This document shows, in pieces, positions 14,549 to 27,228 of a stretch of 64,000 nt of DNA (positions are counted from its first letter, which is position 1; the number at the start of each line of letters is the position of its first letter). The DNA is taken from positions 1,636,747 to 1,700,746 of the forward strand of contig NC_031468.1 in NCBI RefSeq assembly GCF_000006565.2. Reading direction: 5' to 3'. Source of the DNA: Toxoplasma gondii ME49 (Eukaryota > Apicomplexa > Conoidasida > Eucoccidiorida > Sarcocystidae). The translations under genes were made by a program, and so were the position numbers. The notes beneath the pieces were generated by a model, which saw nothing but the letters and a program-made list of their open reading frames with translations, had not been told where the DNA came from and did no database searches.

Positions 14549-17500
14549 ATGTTGCCTCGCATGCAAAGCGAACGAAGCGTGGCACGCCAAAGCTTGGGCG
14601 CCACTCGTTCTCGATGTCTCCTGCGTTTTGCGACGAAAAAGTGGGCGAGTCGAGGCCTGGGGTCCTCGAATCGCCCCGGGAGGCCGCCGCCGTCTTCTGC
14701 AGCAGGTCACAGGGCTTCTTGCCCCTTGTTTCCCCGCTCATCTTTCTCGGCTTCCTTCGCCCTTCGTTTTCTGTGTCCTGTGCTCTGCTCGCTCCTTCTC
14801 GCTACTCTCTTTTTTGTGAGCCCCCGAGAGGTCGACGCACTGAAATTTCGGGGCAACGGCGGCAGGCACCTGAATGCAGAGCTCGACGGGAACTGGGCTA
14901 AACGTTTCCAGGAGACGCAGCGTGCGGCTCCCCCAGACTCTTTCTTCGTTTCTGACTCTGAAATTTCTGGGCGAACGTCGTTGCTCTCTCTCGCCTCTTC
15001 TGAACAAGGTACTTCCACGGTCGACTCTCGGTTTGTCGGTCTTTCTGGGCAGAAGCCACGGCACGTCTGGGGATCACAAGAAGAGACAGACGAGAGAAGA
15101 GAAGATAGACAAGAAGAAAGTGAAGGACGTCGTGGAAACGAGGACGCATACCACCCACACACGTTCTCCCACTCCTCGTCTTCTATGCCTTTTTATGGCG
15201 CCCTGTTTGACTCATCGTCCGCGTTTCCCCCCTTTTCTGCCGCGGTCTCTTCGCCTCCTTTCTCCATGACAGTCTCACCTGCGGACCGAGTGATCCAGGC
15301 GCTTCCCATCGCCTTTGCAGAACACAAGAGCGGCGGGGAGAAAGCCTCGCGGGAAGAGACAGGAGGAAAGAAGGATGACCAAGCCCTCTCGTTTCTAGGT
15401 GAGAAGTCGCTCGGCGGTCCTAACTCTGTTCGTGAAACTTCCACATTGTTTTCTCTTGGTCGCTCCTCTTCAGCGGCTTTTCCACGTCCTCTTTCTGTCT
15501 CCTTCTGGGATACCACCGGGATGCTGCGTTTTCCTCTTTGTCTCCATAGGTGCCACTTTTTTGTCAATACTTTGTCAGCAGCTTTCTTACTAACTCCTTT
15601 TCTTTCCTCTCTGTCTTCTTCTCAAACTGTCCTTTTCTGTATACCTTCGGTTCTTCCGCCACTCGCCCCCCCTCTTGGCTTCTGAATACAGCTCTTTTCT
15701 CACCCTTGTTTTTCTTTACACGTCTCTCTAGCTTGTCTCCTTCATTGGTGCTCCTCTCTGTTTCTCCCTTTGCTCCCTTGACACTCACTTCGGGGACTCC
15801 CTGCTCGTCATTGTCCTACGTACCGACCAAAGCGGCTCGTGTACAAAAGGTCAAAACCACTAGGAAGTTCTTGGTTCTTCAACATAAACCAGTTGTTTGT
15901 TGTTACTTTATTTTCTTTAAACTTAACGCCAACCGTTTCTTATCCCTCCATTTAAATGTAAGGCAACTAGTTCTACCATGGTTATATTCGTTTGTTACTC
16001 CTTCGTGCAACCATTCGACTAAACAACGTGTTAAATACCCAGAACTTGCTGCTTTTAATGAAAGACCTAAAATTCCTTTTTTTGCCCCATAACAGAAAAT
16101 AAAATATTCGTAAGCTTTTGATCCCCATATATATATATATATATATTAAACATCTGCATAACCAGTGTCAGTTGCCCGGGTCGTCGAGTACGTGGTTGAT
16201 CCCCGGGTTTTCGTTCCAGTGCGGAGGACAAGTGTTCTCCGTTTTGTCTCGCCATCCATCCTGTCTCTGTGGCTTCCCGTTTCTCTCGTTTCAGGCGACA
16301 CGAAGTCTGCCTCTGAGTTGAATCCTCCGCGTCTGGTTTGCCCGGACAAGCCTCCAACTTTGCCGCCGAGGGAGGAGCAAGTGCGAAAAGCCTACGCGTT
16401 GCCTCTCTGCGAATTACCCTGGGATGATCTCGGTCCTATGCTCGGGTCAGGCACCTTTGGGCGTGTCTATCCCCTGCGACGACCTGCATGCACCGAAGTG
16501 ACGAAGGGCTTCGTCGGCAGGAAATTCGCCGTCAAGATTTTCTGGCTCAAGCGGAAAGGAATGATGAATCTGTTCGACACCATCAGCCAGGGCGGAACAC
16601 CCTCTGCCGAACAAACCGACCCCGGCACCATTGCCACGATCAAATCCGAGATCAGGTATTTTCTCACGCGTTTCCCGGGAGAAAACGATGCTTTTTCTCG
16701 TCACAGACCTAAAGCACAGATGTGTGTACATGTGTAGGTGCAAGCGGAAATGGTCGTGTGACCTACTCACAGCCACGCAGCTGCGTTTGAGTGTCATCCA
16801 CAGAACGCGGGGCACAGGGAGACAGGCAATTCTGCCCAGGGGCAAACGGATGAATGTGTGCACTTTCATAAGTCCATACCCTGGATGGGTTTCTGGCGCT
16901 GTCCCTTCATTTGCATCCGTCCTTCCACACATATTTTGTACTTCTGGATTATGACGCGAGGTTCGAACTCCCTAGAGCCGTCGATTTCAATCTACGTCTA
17001 CATGTGCATAGGCAAATAGGTCAGTGCGTGAGCAGCCGATTCTTGAGGGTGTTGGTCTATACACAGAAACTGTCGCAGACAGACTCTCTTCTTTGTCTGT
17101 ATATGCTTCGCCATGACTCGAGGGAGACGTTCCAGACAAGAGGACAACAGAGGTTCAGGGGCTGGGAGAGATCAGAAAATCCCCTGTGAAGCCTCATCAA
17201 ACTGCGTGCAGCAATTGTCTCTCAGAAAAGTGACCTGCGAACCCGCAGGTCTAGCGAGGATTCGAGAGTGACACATGCATTTGCCGAAATCACTTTTGAA
17301 TGTTGTTTCGACATCGCACAGCAACATCAGTTGAACAGAGAGGGGACGAACGGAGGCTCAGAAGGCGCAACTTAGTTTCTTTCCATACACGTTTCGACTT
17401 TCGTTTCCGCAGGTCGCTTCCGACCTCGAGTTCGGCCTTCCGCGACATGGTTCGCATCGCAGATCCGACAGTGGACGTCGAAAAGATCAAGGGGATGGCA

Positions 17501-20500
17501 GACTCGTTGACTGTGGAGACCATTATGACGGAGGCGAAGACGCTTCGGACCGTCATCAACACGAATGGCTTCTACACAGAAGTCGGGGAAACGGGAACGA
17601 TTTTCACTCAAATGGAAAAATTCGTCCAGACACACCGACCAGAAATTTGGTCAACTCTCTCGAGTAAGTGTGCCTCACAACGCGGTCCCGTGACACGCGA
17701 CATCTTTACCTACAAATCACCAATCTCTCAACCGACGTATGCGCAGAGAAACGCAGAGTCGACCAGATACACCGAGACACTAGGCTTCATCATTGGAAAA
17801 CTCCGTCTTCACCTTTCAAATAAACTACACACGAAACGACGTACATGAACACTAGTCTTAAAGGTGTTTACATGCATTTACATATATATATATATATAAA
17901 TGATGGACAACCATACAGATAAATATTTACATGTTTAGGTATGTGTACATATGAGCACACAAATACACAAAATACACCTGTATGTGTATCTTGTGGAAGA
18001 CCTTGGTACAAAACGCGTAGTCCTCATATGCGCATCAATGCATGGTTTCCAGGGAATCTTGTCCTTCTTCTATCAACGACAGCTCGTCTAGCAGGACTCG
18101 CTGCTGCCTTTCTTCCCTGTGCCCATTGCTGTTTCTGTGCACTTCCTTTCCGTCATCGACCTGAAACCTGCCAGACACCGTCTGTGTGCTACGTCTTTTT
18201 TCTTGGTTTGTCCTTCTACAGAGGCATCGCAGGAGGCGCAAGCATCGAAATATGCAGAAATCGGACTTGCAGATAATCACTGGAGCCTGCCTCTGGCGCG
18301 CGTTCTCGTGAAAGACAAGAATGACGTGAAGCACTGGGCACTTCTCATCGAGTTGTTCGACGGCGACCTCCAGGTAGACACCCTTCTCTATCCTCGAAGA
18401 AAACCAGTTTCTTCTTCTGAGCCTCGTTACGCGTCTTATTCGCATGTGTGTTCTCTATCTATCTCTATCTATCTGTATCAATATCTATCTATCTATCTGT
18501 CTATCTATCTATCTATCTATATATATATATATATATGTATCTCCCCCTGTGCGTGCGCATATATATATAGTCATATATGTCTTTTTGTGTGCATGAATAT
18601 GTATGTCTTCATATGTCTATACATATCTGTATATATGTCTTTATATGTTTGAGATGTAAATGAGCTCAGAAGTATAGTTCCCCCGTGTCGCACTCTGGAT
18701 TTTTGGTACACGTTTCTGGGTACTAGTTCGTGTCCAAGCACTCTCTTTTTCGCCGAGGGACATGAATGTTTGCTTCGCGAGCGCGTTTCTAACTTTTAGA
18801 TTTCCTTTCGTCAAAGGGTCGACAACTCGTCGGTCACCAGTTCCCCGCATTCAATTGGACGTCTTTCAGTGTGGAGCCCCAGGTTGAATCTGACAACATA
18901 TTCGTGGATGTGTGGGTTCACGCAGTCGACAGACGATTCGTTCACGGGAAAGAATCGTGTAGGTCCAGATGGTCCGTAGGAAAACGGTTTGCATATTCAA
19001 ACTCCTGTTTGTCGAGAGGAGCTCCGGACTCCTTCAAACGGCATGTCGCTTGAAAAGACACACAATAAACCTTTCCATTTACTGAGGTTTCATAGCTTCC
19101 TGATACACGTCGGTCGAGAGCGGCCGGCCTTCCTGGCTGAGGTCTCGACAAGTCTCGACGGACCCGTCATGCCGTCTGCGTTCACGTGCGCCGAGTACCA
19201 CCCCGAGTCTCTGTGTGTCTTTGTTTCTTGTCTCTCGAGGTTCGCGCAGTTGCGCTCCCGGTTGTTTTTTCCGTCCATCGACTCTTTTGCGTCTCTCTCT
19301 ACCTCTCTGTCCCTGTTCTCCATTCCGCAGCCGAAGACGGACAAAACCGGGTATTCTCTGGACGGGTGGAACGCGAAATCCGGAGGCAACGTGGTTCTGC
19401 GAGAAATCTTCTCTTCTCGCGAGGCTCTCATCGGCCTCACGTCCAAATTGGTGAAGCCCTTCGTGGTGATGCAGAACCTCTACAGCTTGGGTCACTTCGA
19501 CATCAAGCCGCCAAATCTGTTGTACAAATACTTTCCGGGGTAAGCGAACGAATACGCTTTCCGACCAGCGCAGAGTTCAGCCACGCAAGCGTCTCCGAGG
19601 AGGCACTTGCGTCTCGACGTCCTTCCTCTTCTTAGACGTCATTCCTCGCTCGCGGCCTGCCGACCTCTCTCTTGGCTTTCCTTTGCATCTCGGCTTCAAC
19701 AGCTGGCGTGTCTGTGCCGGGCCGCGTTCCCCCTGAGACCCGCGCAACGCGAACTCAGTCTTTCCCTACACACACGGGGTTTACGACTCCGGGACATATG
19801 TTCAGGGATTCAAGTTTGCTCGAGACGTTTCACAATCACGTTTTGCCGTTGTGTTCTGTTTGTGCTGGCCAGAGAGAAGGGCAGAGCCGGTCGACTGTCG
19901 GTGGCGGCGGGTGACTTCGGGATGGCCGGATTGCTGCATGGAGACATGATTCTGCGGGGGACTCTGGCCTTCATGGCTCCCGAGATGGAGCGCGTGTCGG
20001 GTGGCTTAGTCGCCAAGCCCTCGTACGACGTCTACGCTCTCGCCCTCACTCTCGCGTCCTTTTGGACTGCTGCGACAGAGCTCAGAGACCACTATCCGTG
20101 GGTGGAGAAATGCATCAAGCCGACGCTGAAGAAGATGAAGGACGCGCCAGAGTTCACCTTCCTGCGGTTCGCGAGCAAGACGGGTCCGAAACTCTACGAG
20201 GCCGACACAATCTACGCACTCTCCACCTGCTTCGCGGTCGGCGGAAAAGTGGAGAAACTCTACCACACTGGGATGCCTCTCCTCATTCGTCTGAAGCTCA
20301 GTCAAATGGCGGACCCAGAACCTCTCGCCCGTGTCAGCATGCGGCACGCCAGATTCGTCTTCAAAGGTAAAAAAGCTAGAGAAACGCTGCTCAGGCATCG
20401 AAGAACACCACGCTGTAAAAACGCTCATGTCTTTTTTTTCTTCCCTAGCGCGTTTCCACATATTGAATTATATGCAAGAGTATATGCATCTACATATGTG

Positions 20501-23500
20501 TATGCTCAGATTAGAGTTTACGATATTCATATAGATACACACACGTACATATACATATACATATATATACACATATATGTTTATTTAAACGTGTATGTGT
20601 ACGTTTATATGTAGGTACGTTTGTGACGATAGAATTTTCAAGATGCACAGATGCTGAGAATTGGTGTGTGTGTGTGTGTGTGTGTGTGTGTCGCTTTGTT
20701 TTGACGTTGGTCTGTGTCGCGCGCAACGTTGGTGTCGCCTCGGTCTTTGTCCAGGAGTTGTATCCCTTTCTGGATCGATGCGCCCACAGTGTGAACCTTC
20801 GAAAGAACTCGCACTCTATCACGGCTCGCAGTAGTTTAAAAGACACTACTTCCGTTGTTTGCAGGTAGTTTGGATGTATTTCTGTTCTCCAACTTCTGCT
20901 TCTGCTCTGCCATAACCCACCTTCACCGATGGCATCTCGCCAAGTCGCTCTGAGTTTTTCTCTCGCTTTGCTGTGTTTCCGCTGTAGCCTACGCCATGCT
21001 GGATAAATTGCTGCGAGCGCCGCAGTCGGAGGCGAACGCAGAGACACGGGAGGAGCAGCTGAAGCAACTGCAGAGCCTGCACATCGTCCAGTTTCTCTTG
21101 TTTTATCTTCGAATGGAGCCTCTCACTGCCGCGCGAGACAACACACAGAGCTACCGGCGACTGGCTCGCGCTTTACTCGACTTCGGTGAGGCAGTCGCCT
21201 TGAGAACGCGAAGGAAACTCTTTGGAGGAGACGCTCAAATGAGTTTTTCCGACGCAGTTCGAATTATGACACTGAATAAGACTTGACTTTGACGATTCAG
21301 AAATCACGATCTCTGATTGCTGTATACCACCACCGCCTTCAAGACGCTCATCTCGTCTTTGTTTTCGCTTCGAGTCCAAAAACGTTCTTTTCCTTCAGCC
21401 CTGATCTAACCTCTAACTTCGAGGTGGTTTTACACCAGGCGCGCGCACTGTGCGTCTGTTTGTATATGCCTACTCTCGTAAAGGAGCGCGGTGTAGAGGG
21501 AACCATCCCATATGTTTCGAGGCTCCTTTACTTTCCGTCTTTCAACTGCGTGTTTTTTCAGCTCGACTCGACCCCGTGTACCAGGCTGCGACAGAGACCG
21601 TGCAGCCGCTGCCTTACGAGTTTTTTACGGAGCAGAAGGACTGGCAAAATGTCAAGGTTGAAGTATCGGGTTCTGAGGTCGACGAAACGATCCGGAAACT
21701 GCGAACTTCTCTTACAAGAGACAGGTCACTTTCGGAAGACAGTTGGGCAGATCTCGTCGACATCATGTTCGGCGTTTCTCTCGATGGCCTGCGTGAGGTC
21801 GTCACGCGAGTCGTCTATTCGAGAAAAAGTGAGAATCCGAGAAAGTTCGTTCACGGAACCACCCTCCTCAACTGCGCTGGGCAAAGGTCGGATCTCGAAT
21901 ATGCGAATGCGAAAGGAAGATGTAGATATCTGTCTCTCCTGCCCTCTGGAGAGAAAGCGCAGGGAGCGTGGAGGGAGAAGCAGAGAGAGAGGTGTGTGTT
22001 TCTGGAAGGTCTTCCGAAGCCGCACACCGAGTGGTCGATGTCGGGGGAAAGGCATGAAATCCAAGAGGTAAAGAGGGAGAGACTAAAGAGAGAATGAAAT
22101 GACGAGAAGAAAGCGAGACTAATATGACGAGAAGGAGGGGAGAAGTGACGCAGCAATGCTCGACTTCTGTTTCTGTTTGCTTTCCGGCTTTCCGGAGATT
22201 TGCCGGTAAAGCGCAGAGCGAAGCGCAGCGTCTGTGGGAAACTCCAAGGGCCGGATGGGCGAGAGAGAAGCGGAGAAAACGCAGGCGAATTCACTTCCGC
22301 ATGCACGGAGGAGGCAGGAGTCTGTGGTGTCTGCTTGTCTTCAGCGTTTTTGCTGGAAGAGAAAATTGGTAACGCGGTCAAGGAGGCAGTCGCGGCAACG
22401 TACAAATTCGATCCAAATACGCAGTTGATTGCAGAAGATGCACCTGATCGTCTCTTCGAAGTTGTGCGGACAGATCTTGGCCTGTCGTATCCCGACGACA
22501 GCGAACTGGGGAGGTTTTTGGTTCACAGGTGGGCGAGCGAAGCAATGAAGCAATTCGGGACCTCGAACAAGTCGCGAAAGGGTCGTCGGTGTATCTTCAA
22601 CGTTCCCCATGTGCAAGCAGACATCCCTCTCGACAGACGGTTTCTACGTTCGCTGTGTGGACCTCCGCAGGGATCTCTGATCTGTGTTTTTTTTCTCGCG
22701 TCTCCACCCTCCTTGCTCGCGTGATTCGCGACCGCGTTTCTCTTGCGTGTCTCTGGTCTGCAGAGTTTCCAAAAGCCACACTGCCTGGGCGACCGTGGAT
22801 CGTCTGGCGCGTCAGGCGCTGCGCCTTGCACTCCGCCGCGAGGAGAGAACTCGGCAAGTTTACGAGCAACTTCTGTCAGGCGAGAAACCTTCTTCTGAGA
22901 GCGAGAAGGCGTTTTTCGACTCGGTCTTCTCTGCTGTCTCAGTCGTGTCGGAAGCGAACTACTTTGGACTGTTCTGGGACTTCCCCTCCGCCGGCCTCTT
23001 TGGAGTTCCACCCGAAGAAATGCAAGCCTACGTCCGGAAGACGCACCTCGCGTTCGTCGGAAAGATGTGTGAGTGAGAGCGAAGAGAGACGGAGGGAGAA
23101 GGAACAGGGCAGAGAGGGAGAGGGGAGTCCTAGGAACAGAAGAAAGGGGGAGATTTCAGGAAGAGGACTGGCAACCGAAAGGACAGCAAGAAGGTTGGCC
23201 AGACACAGCAAAGAGAAAGAAGACATCTTGGACCGAAGTGCGGCAAAGCTGAAAAGTGTGGGGAGAGACGGAGAGAGAATGTGAGAGGGAAAAAGGAATG
23301 AACCGCGAATCTGGAACACAAAGGAAATCGGGTGACTGATAAAAGCAATAGAATACCACGTCATCGAAACAGACCCTCTCCACACGAAGACTTCTCGAGA
23401 GAATCCTTCGGCGAGTCTCATAAAGTGATATTCTTCAATGCCAAGGGCAAGGGTATCCCTTTGTCTCTCGTATTCGAGCGTCTCTCTCTGCGCTTCCTGG

Positions 23501-24133
23501 ATTCTTTCTCCACCTTGACTCTCTCCGCTGTCCACCATCTCTTCTCCTTTCCTTCACGATTTATCCTGAACTCTTCCACCTTCTTCCCGCGACAAGACCT
23601 GGGCGTTTCCCTTGCTTTCCGCCTTGCATCTGTGGCTTATTTCTCTTGTTTCCGTCCTTTCTCAGGGCCTGTCGAAACTCAGAAGAAGATTCTTGAAGCT
23701 GCAGTGAGAGTGACCGTTCGCGGTTTGAACGCGAGTCTCCCGGCGTCCCTCGTCGATGTCTACGCAACTGTTTTCGCCGCTTTGCCGACGAAGGCGCCCG
23801 TCTCGCCTCCCTTCCTCTACGGTCTCGAACGCGAAGAATACTCATCTCTTCTGTTCGATGCCAAGTTGCCGGAATTCAAAGAAATGGTTGCCTTTTGGGC
23901 TACCCGACACGAGCTCAACATCGCCGTCCAAACCGCCGTCGGGAAGATTCCAGACGCCACAAGTGAGTCTGCCTAGCCCACCACATGTAGACAAAAACAT
24001 ATATATATATATATATATATTTGTATGTATATTTGTATCCGTACCCATTTCTGTACATACACACACTTAAATATATACACATATATCTATATTTATCCGA
24101 GTGAATTCTTAGATTCACAGGAACAAGAGGGGC

Positions 24134-24168
<35 letters not shown>

Positions 24169-27100
24169 CATAAAAATATATATATATTTGTATACATATA
24201 CCTTTTGTGTGCGTGTGTGTGGGGGGCTATGTATATGCCTGCCCCTTTGTATTATCAGATGTACACAGTCGAGAGTGGCATGTCTCTCCCTATTTCTATA
24301 CAGACGCTATCCCGTATTTGTATACATAACGTGTATCTGTACATGTCCGTTTCTGCATGTACATATGCGCATATACATTAGTACAGCGATGCACACTTGA
24401 GCCTATATGCATGCATGTGGAGGTAAATTGGTCCTTGTTGAGGTCGGCTTCAAGGTCTTCATGAAAAGGGGGTGACGTCCGACCTCTGAATGGCTGTGTT
24501 TTTCGAATCGCGAAGAAGTTGTTTTAGGGAGAACCTTTTCTCACTGCAGACTCCGGTGGGTGTCTTCCCAGAGCGTGCGAGAGAGCGAAGCTCTCTCAGC
24601 GTTCTCCAGAGCACCAAGAGAGAGCAAAAGGAGTTTCCGACTAGAGTTCGCGTGTGTCCTTCCCTGCGATAGACGGTGGAGAGAATGGGTGAGAATCGAG
24701 TCTTGAATGACTCTTTCTTTTGTCAGACCTCTCAGACGAAGACATCGAGAAGCAGCTGGAAGGGATGTTACCGGCGCATCTTCGCTCCCCATCGCCAGCG
24801 CGTTTCGGATGGCCGCCGGAGGCCGTGGCCGACAACATCAGACTGTTCATCCGAGAAGCGAAGGATGAATTGGCACTTCATGGTGAGTGAGAGGAACTCG
24901 AGTAAGGTGGATCTTGTGAAAAGACTTTTAGAAAGGAAGGCTTACAAACGTTTCGGCGTCATTAACGGAGTCGCTGGACGTCGTCTCCTTAGAGAGACTC
25001 ACAGTTGCTGGAGCGCCGGTGGGAGAGACGCTCGAGAAAAGGCAAAGTACGCTCAGATGAGAAGAGTGCTTCCCTCGAATTCGTCTCCTTTTCGGGAGAC
25101 AGACGAATCCCCTGACCGCGAAGGCGAGAAAGGAGGGCGAGCAAAGAGGACGAGAGAATCCGCCGCCAGGAAAGGACGCATTTCTTGGGAGAAGACCCCG
25201 GCGGGGAAGAAGCGGGGAAGAAGCGAGGAAATCGTGGAGGAGACAAGTCCTGCAAGTGGTGGAAAGGAGGCGAAAGAAAAAGGGCAACCGTGCAGGGACA
25301 GCTGTGAAAAAAAAGACGGGGAAGACAACGCAGGCAGAACAAGCCAGAGAGGAAACAACCAATGCGAGCGAAAGTGGAAGTCGCAGAGAGGACATTCACA
25401 GAAGGACACAGAGGACACGGGTGGTCGATGGAGGAAAGAGGAATTCGAGAAAAGAAGCGAACCTGAAGAGAGAAAGAGCGAAACTCAGATTTCCGGTCGG
25501 GAGACAAGGCGAGGGTAGGATACACGTGGAAACATCTGGGCATTACTTTTCTTTTTTCGATGTTCTTTGATCTTCCTCTTCCAGGACCAGACATGGTGCA
25601 TAACCGGATACGCGTGAATGGGCGCAGCAAACCTCCGCGACGAGCAACTTTTCTGTTCCACGAAATTTTCAGAAAAGCCATCGCATTCAAAAAGGACATC
25701 TCTGTCCTCCAATTCAATCAGTTTTTCACCGACATCCTCAAACAGAGGTGCGTGTTCACGAGAGATCTTGTCCGGTAGAAATTCATTTTCCTCAGTACTT
25801 TTACATATTTTCTCTTCAGAACAACCATGCACACTCTGTCATGATATACACGCTTTCACGCATATCCCAATGCGTTTCTGTTTATGTTTTGCTCACGAGA
25901 ATGCGTCCTTCGGTCGCACGCTGCATATCTATCTATATCTATATATCTACGTCTATCTATCTATCTGCATCTCTCTATATCTATCTATCGACCTGTAACG
26001 ACCTATCTACAGTAAGCATATATAGAACCAAACCTATGCGTGTATATACGAAGAAACAAACGCCGTATTCATATATATATATATATATATATATATGCAT
26101 GCATAGAGACGGATAGAGAGAGAGTAGAAGAGATATTTTATGATTTCCAGCAGGAGGCAAAGACCGCGAGGTGGATGCCATCGAGTGACCACGTTCTTCA
26201 CTTTTTTTTCTCATTTTCTCTTTTGTTCGGCAATACCGCGTAATTCCACCATGCGAAATTTAAGAAAGTTCAGAATTAACAAGACGTTTTCACAGCGAAA
26301 ACAGAAGTTAAAAGCCTCTCCGTGAGACATGTGGTGACCCTCCTCTGCGTTTGCGTAAGAGCGGGGTCGACGATGTGAATGAAGTGCCTTCTTCAAAACG
26401 CGTTTTCGTCCTTTTCTTGGAGAAGATCCGTTTCCATCGAAAACGTGACTCCTTGGAGCCTGCCTTGTACAGCATATTTTCGCCGCCGAAGGGCGCGTTT
26501 TGAGAACGACTCTTCAGAAGCTAGTATGCTTGTTCTCCCGTCTTGGGGTGACAGTCTTCGTGAGAATTATTTACAGGCTTCTTCTGGGGAGTATACAAAA
26601 GCGAAACTTTCTCGACTTTCATCTCGGTAGTTTTCTGTCGTTTGTCTGTAAAGAGTACTTGGGGGCATCTAGTTACACCAACGGTACGGAGTTTGGGATA
26701 TTACCGTTCGTTTTCATGAAAGCATTCGATTTCCTTCGATTGCATGCAGTTTCGACCCCCAGTGCCGGCGCTTCATCGCGGAGGTAAAAAAGAGAGTCAA
26801 GAGCGCTCCGGCCGAATACGTGAGAGTCGCCGACACAGAAGCCGTTGCGCCGCTTTTCGAGGGAGAAGGCAAGGATATTTTAAAACTCGTCGCAGTCGAT
26901 CCTGCTGCTCGAGCATCTGATCCGGAACCGGTAGGTCGCTTCTTGTCTTTGTCTCTCTTCAATGTTCCTAAAACTCTTCTTTTGAATGTCGTCGTTGTAA
27001 GTCTTTCTTCACGGTCTTTTTCGAATGTCTTTCTCCGGTGTCTTTCTACAATTTATTGCTCTCACATCTTCCTGGCGTGTCTTTCCTGTTTTTCTTGGAT

Positions 27101-27228
27101 GTTTTTCTTTCGTCTGTGTTTCGTCAATCGCTTCATTCGAGTTATCCGCGCTCGTAGATCGACTTCCTTCACACAGACAGGAGGGCCTCAAAGCTGCTTC
27201 CAGACTGGGAAGATCACTCCAGATCTAG
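14549..27228 (+). CDS. Membrane/secretory-pathway protein kinase with long C-terminal region
   Basis: Fifteen exons join in matching phase to about 1371 residues: 14549-15398, 16295-16655, 17413-17663, 18222-18373, 19331-19539, 19873-20366, 20988-21185, 21562-21828, 22345-22528, 22764-23068, 23666-23962, 24727-24882, 25585-25747, 26750-26930, 27181-27228. Residues about 69-90 form one hydrophobic segment (signal anchor or late signal peptide). The kinase domain has a full glycine loop GSGTFGRV (334-341), FAVKIF with lysine 364, HFDIKPPN with aspartate 595 (HFD replaces HRD), DFG at 622-624, and GTLAFMAPEM. All key residues are present, so it should be active. After about residue 800 come some 530 mostly helical residues I do not recognise. 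Topology and motif style resemble the rhoptry-kinase-like group, but I cannot place it in a subfamily. Exon 6 could start at 19885, and the last exon at 27177. It converges on CDC48AP. Confidence 0.85.
15905..16090 (-). pseudogene. Apicoplast rpoC-like insert (NUPT) in kinase intron 1
   Basis: Very AT-rich and unlike the rest of the intron. On the minus strand it is open for about 60 codons and contains KKGILGLSLKAASSGYLTR followed by CLVEWLHE and NEYNHG. This matches the bacterial and plastid RNA polymerase beta' core, which has the pattern KG..L.LK...SGYLTR.LV followed by an EDDCGT-like segment. Apicoplast genomes encode rpoC subunits, so a plastid-to-nucleus insertion is the simplest reading. 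It lies antisense within the kinase's first intron. Borders are approximate. Confidence 0.7.
16125..16148. repeat. (TA)n microsatellite
   Basis: TA run in kinase intron 1, just beyond the rpoC-like insert. Confidence 0.9.
17880..17899. repeat. (TA)n microsatellite
   Basis: Short TA run in kinase intron 3. Confidence 0.85.
18454..18660. repeat. (CTAT)n and (TA)n microsatellite
   Basis: Tetranucleotide CTAT/CTGT repeats pass into TA and TATG runs, in kinase intron 4. Confidence 0.9.
20663..20691. repeat. (TG)n microsatellite
   Basis: About 14 TG units in kinase intron 6, preceded by TATACACA-type sequence from about 20460. Confidence 0.9.
23998..24190. repeat. (TA)n clusters
   Basis: Two TA runs with CACATA spacers in kinase intron 11. 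Confidence 0.9.
25920..26102. repeat. (CTAT)n and (TA)n microsatellite
   Basis: CTAT-type repeats at 25920-25990 and a TA run near 26072-26096, in kinase intron 13. Confidence 0.9.

Noticed and set aside
14098..14901. 267-codon plus-strand frame overlapping kinase exon 1
   Set aside because: It lies in another frame, lacks a domain, and conflicts with the frame that joins in phase to the kinase exons.
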